Of a DNA stretch of 64,000 nt, positions 1 to 10,792 are shown one piece after another. The notes beneath the pieces are model-generated. The model made no database searches. It had not been told where the DNA came from and saw only the letters and a list, made by a program, of their open reading frames with translations. The position numbers were made by a program, and so were the translations under genes. How positions within the stretch are numbered: position 1 is the first letter of the stretch; each line of letters starts with the position of its first letter. The stretch spans positions 70,392,593 to 70,456,592 of the forward strand of contig OZ026527.1 of the NCBI GenBank assembly GCA_964019695.1, given 5' to 3'. Source of the stretch: Loripinus fragilis (taxonomy: Eukaryota; Mollusca; Bivalvia; Lucinida; Lucinidae).

Positions 1-1667
1 GGCCTCTGCGAAACATGTGACCCCCGAGCAGGCCTATTTTGTGTCCCAGGGTCTAAATTTCATCATACTTGTAAGAGGTCAACTAGGCAATGTATTGTCT
101 TCCCTATATAATCCTATATAAAACATGTGACCCCGGGGTGAGACCATTTTTGACCCCAGGGTCATTATTTGAAAAAAAACTTGGTAGAGGTCCACTTGTT
201 GATGCTAAATACCGAAAATCAAGACTCTTGGCTCTGTGGTTTCAGACAAGAAGATTGTTTCACATTTTCCTCTATATAAGCCTATGTAAAACCTGTCACC
301 CCTGGGAGGAGCCATTTCTGGCCCGAGGTCTATAATTTGAACAAACTTGGTAGAGGTCCACTAGGTGATGTTAAATACCAAATATTAATAGTCTAGGCTC
401 TCTGGTTTCAGACAATAAGATTTTTTCTTGTTTTCACTATATAAGCCTATGTAAAACATTTGACCCCCGGGGCGGGAACATTTTTGGCTCAAGGTCTATA
501 ATTTGAAGAAATGTGGTAGAGGTCTGCTAGGTGATGCTACATACCAAATATCAAGGCTCTAGGCCTTGTGGTTTCAGACAAGAAGATTTTTTCACATTTC
601 CCTATATAAGCCAATGTAGAACATGTGACCCCCGGTGCGTGGCCATTTTTGACCCAAGTGATGCAATTTGAACAACCTTGGTAGAGGTCTTCTAGGTGAT
701 GCTACATACCAAATATCAATAGTCTAGGCCTTCTGGTTCCAGACAAGAAGATTTTTTCATGTTTCCCTATATGAGCCTATGTAAAACATGTGACCCCTGG
801 GGCGGGGCCATTTTTGACCCAATGGGTGTAATTTGAACAAACTTGGTAGAAGTCTTCTAGGTGATGCTACATACAAAAATCAAGGCTTTAGGCCCTGTAT
901 TTTCAGACAAAAAGATTTTTTCACATTTTCCCTATATAAGCCTATGTAAAACATATGACCCCAAGGACGGGACCATTTTTGGCCCCAGGGATATAATTTG
1001 AACAAACTAGGTAGAGATCTATTAGGGGATGCTAAATACCAAATATCAATAGTCTAGGCCTTCTAGTTTCAGACGAGAAGATTTTTTCATGTTTTCCCTA
1101 TATAAGTCTATGTAAACATGTGACCCCCAGACGGGGGCCATTTTTGTCCCTAGGGCTATAATTTGAACAAACTTATTAGAGGTCCACTAGGTGATGCTAC
1201 ATACCAAATATCAAGGCTCTTGGCTTTGTGGTTTCAGACAAGAATATTTTTTCACATTTTCCCTATATAAGCATATGAAAAACATGTGCCCCTGGGGCAG
1301 AGCCATTTTTAGCCACATGACTATAATTTGAACAAACTTAGTAGAGGTCTAATAGGTGATGCTACATACCAAATATCAAGACTCCAGGCCTTCTGGTTTC
1401 AGACAAGAAGTTTTTTTTTTAAAGTTTTCATCTCGAAAATCTATTTTTAGCCTCTTTGACCTAGATTTGCATCGGACCAAAAACATTTGAACAATTTTAG
1501 TAGAGGGCCACCCAAGGATTATTTGTGTGAAATTATTTTAAAATTGAACCAGGTGTTTAGGTGGAGTTGTCATTTAAGTCAATTATTAACGGACGACAGA
1601 CAGACGGACAACGGATGAAGCCCAATCACAAAAGCTCACCTTGTCATTACGTGACGGGTGAGCTAAT
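1..1667 (-). repeat. HINE-like element with ~165-bp tandem array (3' part outside window)
   Basis: About 8.5 head-to-tail units run from the window edge to about 1420. Each contains a CCTATATAAGCCTATGTAAAAC core, seen near 104, 272, 438, 602, 766, 932, 1099 and 1263, so the period is 164-168 bases. Right of the array come a diverged half unit, a GACGACAGACAGACGGACAAC stretch (about 1591-1612) and a stem-loop built on AGCTCACC/GGTGAGCT (1633-1665). Read on the minus strand this is a 5' stem-loop followed by GTCY repeats and then tandem units, the layout of Helentron-associated elements (DINE-1/HINE). The class is inferred; the repeats are directly visible. A fragment of the same family lies near 21100-21440. 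Confidence 0.75.
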
Positions 1668-2452
1668 AAAAGATGACTTCCATTTCAACACCAGTCATTC
1701 ACATTGAACACAAAATTGCAGAAACAAATGGAATTTAATAAAAATGGTGTAGGTACAAAAATTTATAATAGCAGGGTATATAGTGGTGGTAGAAAGCGTT
1801 TGCTCATTAGCAATTTCTTATTAAGTTATTCCCCTTTGTAGTTCTTGTGATTCATTTACCAATGCTATTTTTGTTCTATCCTATTATTATAACCTGAAAC
1901 CCCATCTAAGTGAAATCTGATCTTATCTTGAATACTATGATGAAAACAGAAGAAATAAGAAGTGTGTTGATAAAAACTACAGGGATTTCTTTAAATGATT
2001 ACTAATTGGATCTAATTGCAGGCCCCTGGTTCCCCATTTTAGAAATAATGGCATTTTTACATATTACTTCCACAAACGCATTGTTGTCCGGCCACAGACT
2101 GAAAAGGGTAGGTAAATTCCTAAACTGTCAACCCTCTAACATATAAATTTACAGTTCATCTTCATTGAACAGTCATATATCTATTTTCAAAAGCATGTCA
2201 AAGGTCAAGTGGAATAGATGTATTTGCAAAGCTCTTCTCATAAGGGATACAATGTGAACATTGAATCTCTAGGCCAAGTGGTCCAAAAGTTATGCCCAAA
2301 TATGTAGTACTGACAGTCTCACATGCACAGAAACCAATATCATTTTGACTAATACCAGGGGCATACCAATAAAGGTATGTTATCTGATGACAATATCCAT
2401 TGCCCTCCTGGATGGCAGCCAACAGGCCACAATAAGACCGTATTCATTAGGG
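1668..2452. other. No recognised feature
   Basis: AT-rich sequence without a credible ORF, inverted repeat or tandem array that I can see. The only open frame here (2198-2422, minus) is short and has no recognisable motif. Confidence 0.4.
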
Positions 2453-2580
2453 AGCGCAGTGGCTCAGTGGTAGAGCGCTTGACTCAAGACCGAGGGGCGG
2501 CAGGCTCGAGCCTCATCAATGCCAGTGCATTGCATCCTTGAGCAAGACAATAATCCAAGCTTACTGAGCTTAGTACTGGT
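2453..2580 (+). repeat. tRNA-derived SINE head
   Basis: An A-box-like TGGCTCAGTGGTAGAGCG (about 2459-2476) and a B-box-like GGCTCGAGCC (about 2502-2511) are spaced as in a tRNA-type pol III promoter. The 3' acceptor half that would pair with GGGAGCG is missing, so it is not a tRNA gene. Downstream, CATCCTTGAGCAAGAC (about 2533-2548) resembles the conserved central domain of V-SINE-type elements; that comparison is from memory. No clear tail or target-site duplication was found, so the 3' limit is approximate. Confidence 0.6.
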
Positions 2581-2754
2581 TCAACACATGAAGACACATC
2601 CCTACATAACTGAAAGATCGTTGATGGGACGTACCGAATCACATCAAATTATTCATGTTATTACTCACTTGTTTTTTTTAAGTTGCCAACAGGTAATCTC
2701 ATTCAATACTCGAATTAGCGAATTTTAATCAGTCCTTGCATTTTTATATTTTCA

Positions 2755-2899
2755 GAAAACTGGACTTATCTTCATAAATTTTGAAAAGTTACATCCATTT
2801 GTGTAAACATAAATCTCTTTTATGTTGAAAACTGGACCTATCTTCATAAATTAAGAAAAGTTACACCCATTTGTGTAAACATAAATCTCTTAAATGTTG
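2755..2899. repeat. Two-copy 72-bp tandem duplication
   Basis: Two adjacent units (2755-2826 and 2827-2899) both begin GAAAACTGGAC and end near AATCTCTT..ATGTTG. They differ at only a few bases, so the duplication is fairly recent. No coding sense is visible. Confidence 0.85.
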
Positions 2900-3028
2900 C
2901 AAATAACACACATAACAGTACAGTACACGGTTTGCTAAGGCGAGAATGAAATACTATATTTTGGGGAGCAATTATAACCTGTGACTCCTCACTACATTAA
3001 ATGGACTATCCTGAAAATTCAATTGGAC

Positions 3029-3318
3029 TGAAAAGTAAGTAAGGGTGCAAAGATCAGGGATCGATACAATCAAGTACCACACCTGACCCAGGATACAAAT
3101 GGAAAAGTAACAAACTCACAGTTAGACACCACAAACGAGAGCCAAGAGGTCAGCCCTTTCCCAGCAGGTGACCACAAGGCACATATAAACAGACGCATAC
3201 AAATGCATAGCAAAGACAAGGCAGAAAAAACATAAAAGATTCACAAAAAAGTACCGCCTTGGAACGGTCAGTAAAATATTTTACTGGAGGGCTTAAACCG
3301 GTTTAACGGTGCACCAAC
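3029..3318 (-). repeat. PLE-related 3' repeat, family Q, fullest copy
   Basis: Begins GTAAGTAAGGGTGCAAAGATC and runs to about TTTAACGGTGCACC. Further copies lie at 17763-17912 and 41402-41551 (minus) and at 60810-60930 and 61655-61893 (plus). The common edge GTAAGTAAGGGTGCAAAGATC marks the 3' end of the mobile unit on the minus strand. It shares CCGCCTT.GAACGG.CAG and a terminal GATC.....CTTACTTAC layout with the PLE pseudo-LTRs at 6774-8216, so I infer a second, related Penelope-like family. No coding part of family Q is recognised. Confidence 0.6.
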
Positions 3319-4865
3319 CTAACCCTTAGTTCAGATGTGGATTAAGACACATATATGTTTGGTTTGCATGAAAGATCGCTAACTTATCAATGCAACATCT
3401 CCTAGAACATATAAATCAAGATATAAAAAGGAGATAAAGCAAAGATAAGGACTCAACAGTAAATAAAACGGATCTACCAGAGCAAAAGGTCTAATTATAT
3501 CTTATTAAAACATGCACTGAAACTATTTGATTTTGCTATGAGTCAAAATAATCATGGGTTGAAAACTTGAATTGTCCATTGGCCTATCAACACTGTACAT
3601 GTATATTCATTCTGGATCTACAGATAAGGGTTTTTAATTGAAAATTAATTTTAATAATTTCTCAGTAATAATGTTCACACCGTACGACCGGCTGCTTTGA
3701 TGACCGGTTACTAACAATGATGAGAGATACGAGTTTCTATGTCCCATGAAGGGTAGGTTATAATTTTCGGTTGGCAAAATTGTTAGAGGAGCCCTCTGGT
3801 ACTCTATGGTAGATGAGTACAATTGTTAGTGTTTGGAGATCCTACCGAAACAAGCTGACATTATATCGCTCACAAATAAAGCCACACTTGATCATCATTT
3901 CAGAGTTTCCCGAGAAAAGTCACAAGAGACGGTTATCTGTTCAGGTTGTGCGTCTCTCCGTTAAAGTCTGCTTTTTGCACTTATATACAATAAAACCACT
4001 ATCATTCAGCTACATTTATGCCAAATTTGAAGCTGCAGTTTGATTTTATAAAGTTACTGGAGCCCATCAAAGATGACAGGTAGATGAAAAATGGTCGCCT
4101 TTGTCAACAGATCAATTTGAAGTGGCTGTCTTTGATGACAGGTCATGAATATTAGTGGCTAACATAGATGACAGGTCATATTTCTAGAAAGTTACTTTAA
4201 ATCAAAATATTTCTTCAGCCTGTGGTCGCAACTGAAAGCATAAATCATCTTCAATATTGCATTCAGGTCAAATTATCTTATCTGTCATTTGGCTAGCTGA
4301 TAATGAGCATCCAGACCAGACACTTTAGAAACAGGGTCTATACTGTTTCTTTGAGGAAATAGATACAGAAAATAAGCTCAAAATGTACGTCTAGATCTGA
4401 TATCAGTTAGATGACAAATTGGCATATCTACTTTTCAGTTAAATCTTGACTTTTGTTATACAAATGTATCAGTTATTGCAAGTGTAGGTTTTAAGGACAG
4501 GGTTTAATTTGGGTTGTGCCACTTCCTGGTGACTGCTCATGTGATCTTTGTTCAAAGCAGTACCAGTACCTGGGGGGGGGGGCAATAATTCACTTACTCT
4601 ATATGAATTAACAGAAAGTTGTGAATAACTGTTACAGGTTGAATGGCAACCTGATCTTTCCTCACAGCAAAATAGTGTCACCTTGATTAAGGTATGCATA
4701 TTGACATCATGTGATGTTGAAAGCGAAACAGGCATGGTGTCTTCTTGCGTCTTGGCTGGTATCTTTTGTGTTATGCCTTGGTGAACAAAGTATTTGTTTT
4801 ACAGATTTTGACGGTAGACATCCATCAATGGGGTCAATCTAAGCTTGGGGTCCTCAAACTCTAAA
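3319..4865. other. No recognised gene; short direct repeats and a G run
   Basis: AT-rich, non-coding as far as I can see. Three loosely spaced copies of GATGACAGGT occur at about 4069-4163, and an 11-base G run lies at 4572-4582. No inverted terminal repeats were found. Confidence 0.35.
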
Positions 4866-6674
4866 TACGAGGGCGTTTCAATAAGTTACCAGCCTGACAT
4901 ATTTTTAACTGACCGATACAGTCAAGATTTTCACAGTTTGGTTGGTCACCATATTAAGACTCTTTTACAAAGTTTAAGCATTATGTGTTGGTTAGTTGAT
5001 AATTTATCGTGACTTCAAGCATGGTCAGTGAGCCTAATAATTTTCTTTCGTCGAATTAGGTTGTAACGTAAAGGGGTATGTGCATTAAGGGGCTATTTTG
5101 GCCCCCTCTAGAGCAAAACACTGAAAGTTGCTTATCACCAATTTCATCTTATTGGTTTATTAGAAGAATAGCCCAAGTGTGAAATTCTGGCACTTATTTT
5201 ACTTTTACCGGTTACTATGGTAACCAAAATGGCCAACGAAATAGGCTTAAAATAGAGAAATTGCCATTTAAAGCTGCATACTCTGTAACTATGAACATTT
5301 TTCGAAAAATTTTATTTTCTTTTTAAATCATTTGTAAAAGTAGAATTTAGCTATGTTTTCACTATAAAAATGTTCAGTACAGCTGAAAACTGCATGGAAA
5401 AGTGAATTATCTTATCAAATAGGTGTATTTTTCTCTTGTTGGTAATTATTTGCGTCCCTCCAATAATTCTAGACCGTTGGATTTTAACATTAATGGAGTT
5501 GTTTTGATAGTGATAACTTGTTAAGATTTACGAAAATGGTCAAATGATTACCTGAATTTGAGTATTTTTACTGTGTTCTTGAAAAATAAAAACATCATTT
5601 TTAAAATTAGAAGAGTAAAAGTTACAGACTATGCAGCTTTAAGGCCAAATCTGAGGCCTTTGGAGACGGAATTTTTAAGAATTAGATATCAGCACAAGCA
5701 AATACCAAAAAAAACTTTTAATATATTGTGTGGCCTGATAATTCTCATCATCTGTTAAAATATTTTTTTAGTATTTGCTTGTGCTCTATATTAATTCCTC
5801 TGCTACATATCTCAAATTTGCTCCAAAAGGATCATTTTTCCTATTTTCAGCCTATTTTGGAGGCCATTTTTGTTACCATAGCAACCGTGAAAGTCGAATC
5901 AATGACAGACTTTTACAATTTAGCTGTTGTTCTAATAAAATAATACAAAGAAACTTGTGAAGAGCAACTTTTACTTTTTGACCTCATAGGGGGGCCAAAA
6001 ATAACCTCTTAATACACGTACCCCTTTTACTATTTGATAAATATATCGACGGAATGGAAAATTTGTCACCTACATCATGGTATAAAAATGAAAAGATTGC
6101 GTAATTTGATACTTAAGTGACCCATGGTTAAGGATGGTGGAGCATAACTATTTTCAGACATGTTGGAAGGTCTCAGATAGTAAAACTTTTAATAAATGTT
6201 TATCTAGTATATCAATTAATATGTGAATATAATTATAAATACATTTTTGTCAAAAATAGCAAGGAAACAAACTGTCTGAATTATCAAATTTTCCAACACT
6301 TAAGTTCTCTTTTTACTAAGAAATAACATCACTATAAATTTTGAACACTTCGATTTTTTTCAAGAGCAACACATTTTATTTTACTTTTTAAAGAGAAAAT
6401 ACATTTCTATTGGCCTCAATTATAGCTTTGTTTAAAGTAAGCATCTCGCAATTTGTCTTTTGTAAGTGGCTCTTGAACATAGTAGTGTTCCATATTTCTA
6501 AGTTATTTTAGCACGCTTTCAAATGCAGTTGTTTTTTTGTTAAATCATTAGATAAAATATTTTTCAAAAACAGGGTTGAAGAGTATCTTGATATTGATTG
6601 ATTTTTTAGAAGAAAAAGCGATCTATCTTGATGGGAAACAAGGTAGGCTGATAACTTATTGAATGACCCTCGTA
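4866..6674. mobile_element. mariner-type non-autonomous element (TACGAGGG termini)
   Basis: The left end TACGAGGGCGTTTCAATAAG (4866) matches the reverse complement of the right end (6674), TACGAGGGTCATTCAATAAG; similarity continues through a TTAYCAGCCT block. Both ends start with TA, the target duplicated by Tc1/mariner elements. The interior has no transposase-like ORF and is interrupted by a fold-back element at 5068-6030. The same terminus occurs in the element at 54261-55166. Superfamily is inferred from terminus and TA only. Confidence 0.7.
5068..6030. mobile_element. Long fold-back element nested in the mariner-type element
   Basis: The left arm starts GTAAAGGGGTATGTGCATTA and the right arm, reverse complemented, starts GTAAAAGGGGTACGTGTATT. 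Pairing continues inwards over roughly 200 bases, including a shared GTTGCTATGGTAACAAAAATGG-like block (5212-5232 against 5868-5886). The interior is AT-rich and has no credible ORF. A related copy lies at 32334-33170. No transposase is visible. Confidence 0.75.
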
Positions 6675-6773
6675 TTCCTAATTGTGATCCATCGTCTAAA
6701 TCTTTTTAATAAATACTTTGGTTGCCAAAGCACAACACAAAAGATAACAGTCAAGACGCCAGTAGACACCATA

Positions 6774-7045
6774 AATAGTAAGTGAGTATGATCAGGAAAT
6801 ACCACAATCACAAACCACAAACAACCCCATGATACCACAAGGAAGAGCCGCTCAACCGTCACGAGACAACAGGAAGACAAATTAAGCAAAGCAACCAGCT
6901 CTCTCTCTCTTCCCCATCAAGATGATTGCAATACTAGAATTAACATAAAGTAACGTAAAACAAAACATAGAACAGTTACAGACTCCCACAACGGGAGTTA
7001 CAGTAAACAAAAAGTCAACAGCAACAGAACCACCGCCTTATTGTG
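6774..7045 (-). repeat. PLE pseudo-LTR copy 1 of 3
   Basis: Starts AGTAAGTGAGTATGATCAGG and ends near CAGAACCACCGCCTT. It is the most 3' of three tandem copies of the terminal region of one minus-strand PLE insertion. The sequence is non-coding apart from chance short frames. Confidence 0.75.
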
Positions 7046-7222
7046 CCTGTTTAGTTTTCAACATCACATGATATCAACTTATACCATATCAAGGCTGAAC
7101 ATATTTTGTTGTGTGGAAAGATCAGGATATTATCTCTTGCCATTCAGCACGTAACAGTGATTTACAAAGTTCGTTGATTTGTATAGTTCAAAGAAACTGG
7201 CGAAAGTCTCAATTTCGTAGAA

Positions 7223-7582
7223 ATAGTAAGTGAGTAGGATCAGAAAATACCACAATCACGAACAGCAGACAAACCCACGGTACCGCAAGGAAGAGCCACA
7301 CAAGAATATCGAGACACCAGGAAGACACACATAGCAAATCAACCAGCTACAAGATAATTGCAAAACTAGAATGGGCATAAAGTAACGTACAACAAAACGT
7401 AGAACAATTATAGACTCCCACAATGGGAGTAAAAATAAATAACAAGTCAAAAACAACAGAACCACCGCCTTCAAACGGACAGCAGCCTAAGCCACCAGGT
7501 GGCTTAAATGCATTTTACTGGTACCAAATCTTTGCCATAGATTCTGCAGTTATTGAAGTACAATACATGTTCAGCTCGCATG
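7223..7582 (-). repeat. PLE pseudo-LTR copy 2 of 3
   Basis: Same start as copy 1 (AGTAAGTGAGTAGGATCAG) but longer, extending past the CCGCCTTCAAACGG block to a TTCAGCTCGCATGG end. About 180 bases of unrelated or diverged sequence (7046-7222) separate it from copy 1. Confidence 0.75.
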
Positions 7583-7587
7583 GAAAA

Positions 7588-8144
7588 AATAGTAAGTGAG
7601 TATGATCAGGAAATACCACAATCACAAAACGCAGACAATCCTGTGGAACCGCGAGGAAGAGTCGCACAACCATCACGAGACAACAGGAAGACAAATTTAG
7701 CAAAGCAACCAGCTCTCTCTTCCCCATCAAGATGATTGCAATACTAGAACAGACACAAAGCAACGTACAACAAAACATAGATCAATTACAGACTACCACA
7801 ATGGGGGTAACAATAAACAAAAAAGTCAACAACAACAGTACCACCGCCTTAGAACGGACAGCAGCCTAAGTTACCTGGGGCTTAAATGCAGTTTACTGGT
7901 ACCAAATATTCGCCCTTGATTCTGCTGTTGTTGAAGTACAAGAAATGTTCAGCTCGCATGGAGGCAATCTAACTAATGCAATATATCATCATGAAGAAAC
8001 ATTCTAATCAAATTTACACATCTTGATGAAACAAAGAAAAGGGCTCATGACTCACAGATAGTCAGAGCTAAAGAAAACCTCAAGTTGAGCCACGGCGGGT
8101 CCAACTACAGATAAGCATCAGGCACCAACCCACCGATTAAAGCT
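7588..8144 (-). repeat. PLE pseudo-LTR copy 3 and 3' untranslated region
   Basis: The third copy begins at 7588, immediately after the end of copy 2, and runs through TTCAGCTCGCATGG into the PLE 3' untranslated region and then the coding remnant at 8145-8216. Order and spacing show one PLE tail with partially repeated termini, as is usual for PLE pseudo-LTR structures. Confidence 0.75.
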
Positions 8145-8216
8145 TTAAGTCAGAGCCGTCATAGAGTCTGAGGCCTGACCCACTATCGCGCAATTAAAGA
8201 GGACACTATAGCTATG
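8145..8216 (-). pseudogene. PLE protein C-terminal stub
   Basis: Minus-strand translation gives a short tail with FNC and VGQASDSMTALT before a stop codon. It matches the C-termini of the PLE copies ending at 14041 and 49140. Homology stops near 8216, so this insertion is 5'-truncated and keeps only about 24 codons. It fixes the strand and the end of the reading frame relative to the 3' untranslated region. Confidence 0.8.
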
Positions 8217-10735
8217 AACAGCCTTGAATACACTCAAGGGTTGAACCCAATCGCTGGGTGGTATTGTGGGTGCAGAAGTCGTGCTTGCACCCTTGGGCGT
8301 TGTGCACATGTGGCTTCAGTGTTTTGATATTTAGGATATTACCGCAACGAAATAGAAAACAGTGAGACCAAACCGAGCAAGATGCACATTGATTATATAA
8401 ATACATCTAGCAAGTCGGGTGAAGATGGATAATATCCAGCGTAATAAACACCAATGGGTCATAAGGACTTTAATTTAAGCATTTAGCATGAGTTTAATGG
8501 GGTTGCAAAAACTAAGCAAACCCCGTTTGTAAGTCATTGGCATTTTATTAATTTACTAGATGAGAGGCATCCTTTTTTTGCAAAATTACATAAACTATGA
8601 TATCGTCGCATGCAAAAGTAACTCCAATGCCTACAAAAATTAACAAATATTTGCATCAAAAGGTGTTATCTACATGTACTTCCAAATGGAGTTTGGGGTA
8701 CTCATGAAATGACAAATGCATGCACAAATTCAAATTTTGTGGGAAGATAACTCTCATATTAATGATCACAAAATAAATTCTGACATGTGCCTGCAATGAC
8801 TAATATATCAACATAATAATAAGAAAATATTTATAAAAAATCTTGAGAAGTGTGAACGTGTTTTGGTTTTTCGTAAAGTGGGAGAACAAAAAATACTGAA
8901 ATTGGGGTACATTTTAAAAGCGAATATAAACTCTATTCGGGTATGAATTTCGGAACAATATTATCATCATATTTTAATTCCACTTTTCCTATTGCAACCA
9001 CCATTTTGAAGCATGAACATGGAATAGAAAAATTAGCATTTTTGTACCTATACTTTAAATGAGTTGGAGTTACCCCATTCACTAAGATCGTGCATACAGT
9101 GAAAACCAGTGAACCAAACAAGCTGGTATTGCATCATAAGATAGTCAAAACACATCAGCTTAAGTATACAAAGTTTGAAGAAAATCGGTTTTAGCCATGA
9201 AAATGGCCTTATAGAGACTGATCCTTTTTTAACCATTCGACTTATAAACTGTTGTGCAATATTTGATGACATGGTTTTTAAACGCAGTGAGGCAAGAAGA
9301 CAAAAGAATAGTCAACTCAGTAGATGTAAATGAACTAGAATTAGCAATAAAACGCGACTTCTAGGGTCGTTTATGAAGTTAATTAAGCCCGGATATCGCT
9401 GGAAGCTTGCTATGGTCCTCATCAACAAACACCTTAAACATTGCTGCCAAATGGCATCGTTGCCTATCAACGATAGACGTCTAAAACTGTTTCACAAGAG
9501 ACAAAAGTCAGGTTTTCAAAAGGACGAGGTTCTGTAAAGAAAAAAGATAGCTAGCAAAGAGGCATACATGTTAGACACGCAAAGTGCAAAACGCTTATGA
9601 TGTAAGGAATACAGTTCAATTTCGCTACAGGCTAAGATGGCAAAAAGGCGCAAGAGGTTTTTCGTTGATGTTGCACGAGTATGTCAGAGAAGAAAAAAGA
9701 TATGCTGCGACAAGCAAACGGGACATAATAAGACAATGAAAAGGCGAAATAAATATGTTGGAGGGAAACGAAGACGCAAATGTTCGAGATGGAAAATGAA
9801 AGGTGACGAAATATAATCCCCTCTGGGTGAGCAGGCCTTAACAAGCAGAAGAAAAACGCAAAGGGGCTCTTGCATGGTATGGGAAATTAACATGGGAGTC
9901 TGCCCACTCTTGGATTTTGATAATACGTATTATGTTATTTAATTGTCTGGGGTATAACTTAAATATTTATGGTGCGTTTGAGTTTTTATGCAATTACATT
10001 GCTAATTGCTACGTTATTACGTCATGAATTATATTACTAAAATACCTAAGGGTACCTAGTTATAATCATTTCTAAAGTAATTGACATATCATGTAACGGG
10101 CATAGAAATGTTTTATCAAATAGCTATATCATTGATAAGTTCTTTGTTACTTAAAATGGCTTTATATGTATTAGGATATTGGGTGGGCATTCATGTTTAT
10201 AGCATGGTACCCCAATTTTCGGCTGTATATTTTGTATTCAGTCAAATTTGGAATTAACATTTTTACAGGTTGCGGTCTTTGTCAAGATACCATTCCAACA
10301 TATAAACTATCCATATATGTTAAGAATGTGAGGACCAAATTTCTTGAAATGCAAGGACCGGTAACATATTTTTTCAACTTGATGTAAACACATGGCCCTA
10401 ATTCATCGAAATGTAAAAAAATACAATAATTATGTTTCAGTGTAAAACATACTTGAATACTTGCTTAGTTTGAATTATCATGCTAGTACTTTTATTGGTA
10501 GAAGTTGATATGTTCAGTGTTTTCCCCTATAATGGATTGGAAAAAGAAAAAAACAATATTCTTTGATATTAAGTGCCACGATTCTTATTTAATGAAGTGC
10601 TGACACAATAATATTAGCCAAAATGATACAATATGTTGAAACCTGTACTTAACACATCTAGTTTCTAAAATTAAAACTACATCTAGCAATGTTACACTTA
10701 ATATGTAATATTATTAAGAATTTTATTTCATACAG
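8217..10735. other. No recognised gene or repeat
   Basis: AT-rich; open frames are short and lack recognisable motifs. A GCAAAGTTTGAAGAAAAT-like phrase near 9166-9185 recurs near 11862-11880, which suggests an old dispersed repeat. Confidence 0.35.
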
Positions 10736-10792
10736 AAGAGAAACCTTATGACACGTCAGTTCATACAGGAGAAGAATCTATGATTTTTAATT
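10736..10792 (+). other. Possible zinc-finger-linker mini-exon (weak)
   Basis: A pyrimidine-rich TTTTATTTCATACAG acceptor-like site ends at 10735 and a GTAAGT donor-like site starts at 10793. The 57 bases between are a multiple of three and open in one phase, reading EEKPYDTSVHTGEE. This contains the EKPY and HTGE phrases of C2H2 zinc-finger linkers but no C2H2 residues in finger spacing. It could be a real short exon, a decayed finger or chance; no adjoining exon was found. Confidence 0.22.

Noticed and set aside
1633..1667. Hairpin followed by CTAA read as a plus-strand Helitron 3' end (also 21090-21093 and 31130-31133)
   Set aside because: The (GACG)n tract directly precedes the hairpin, which matches a 5' end on the minus strand; CTAA is then incidental.
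2453..2525. tRNA gene
   Set aside because: A and B boxes are present but the acceptor stem cannot form at the 3' side; SINE head instead.
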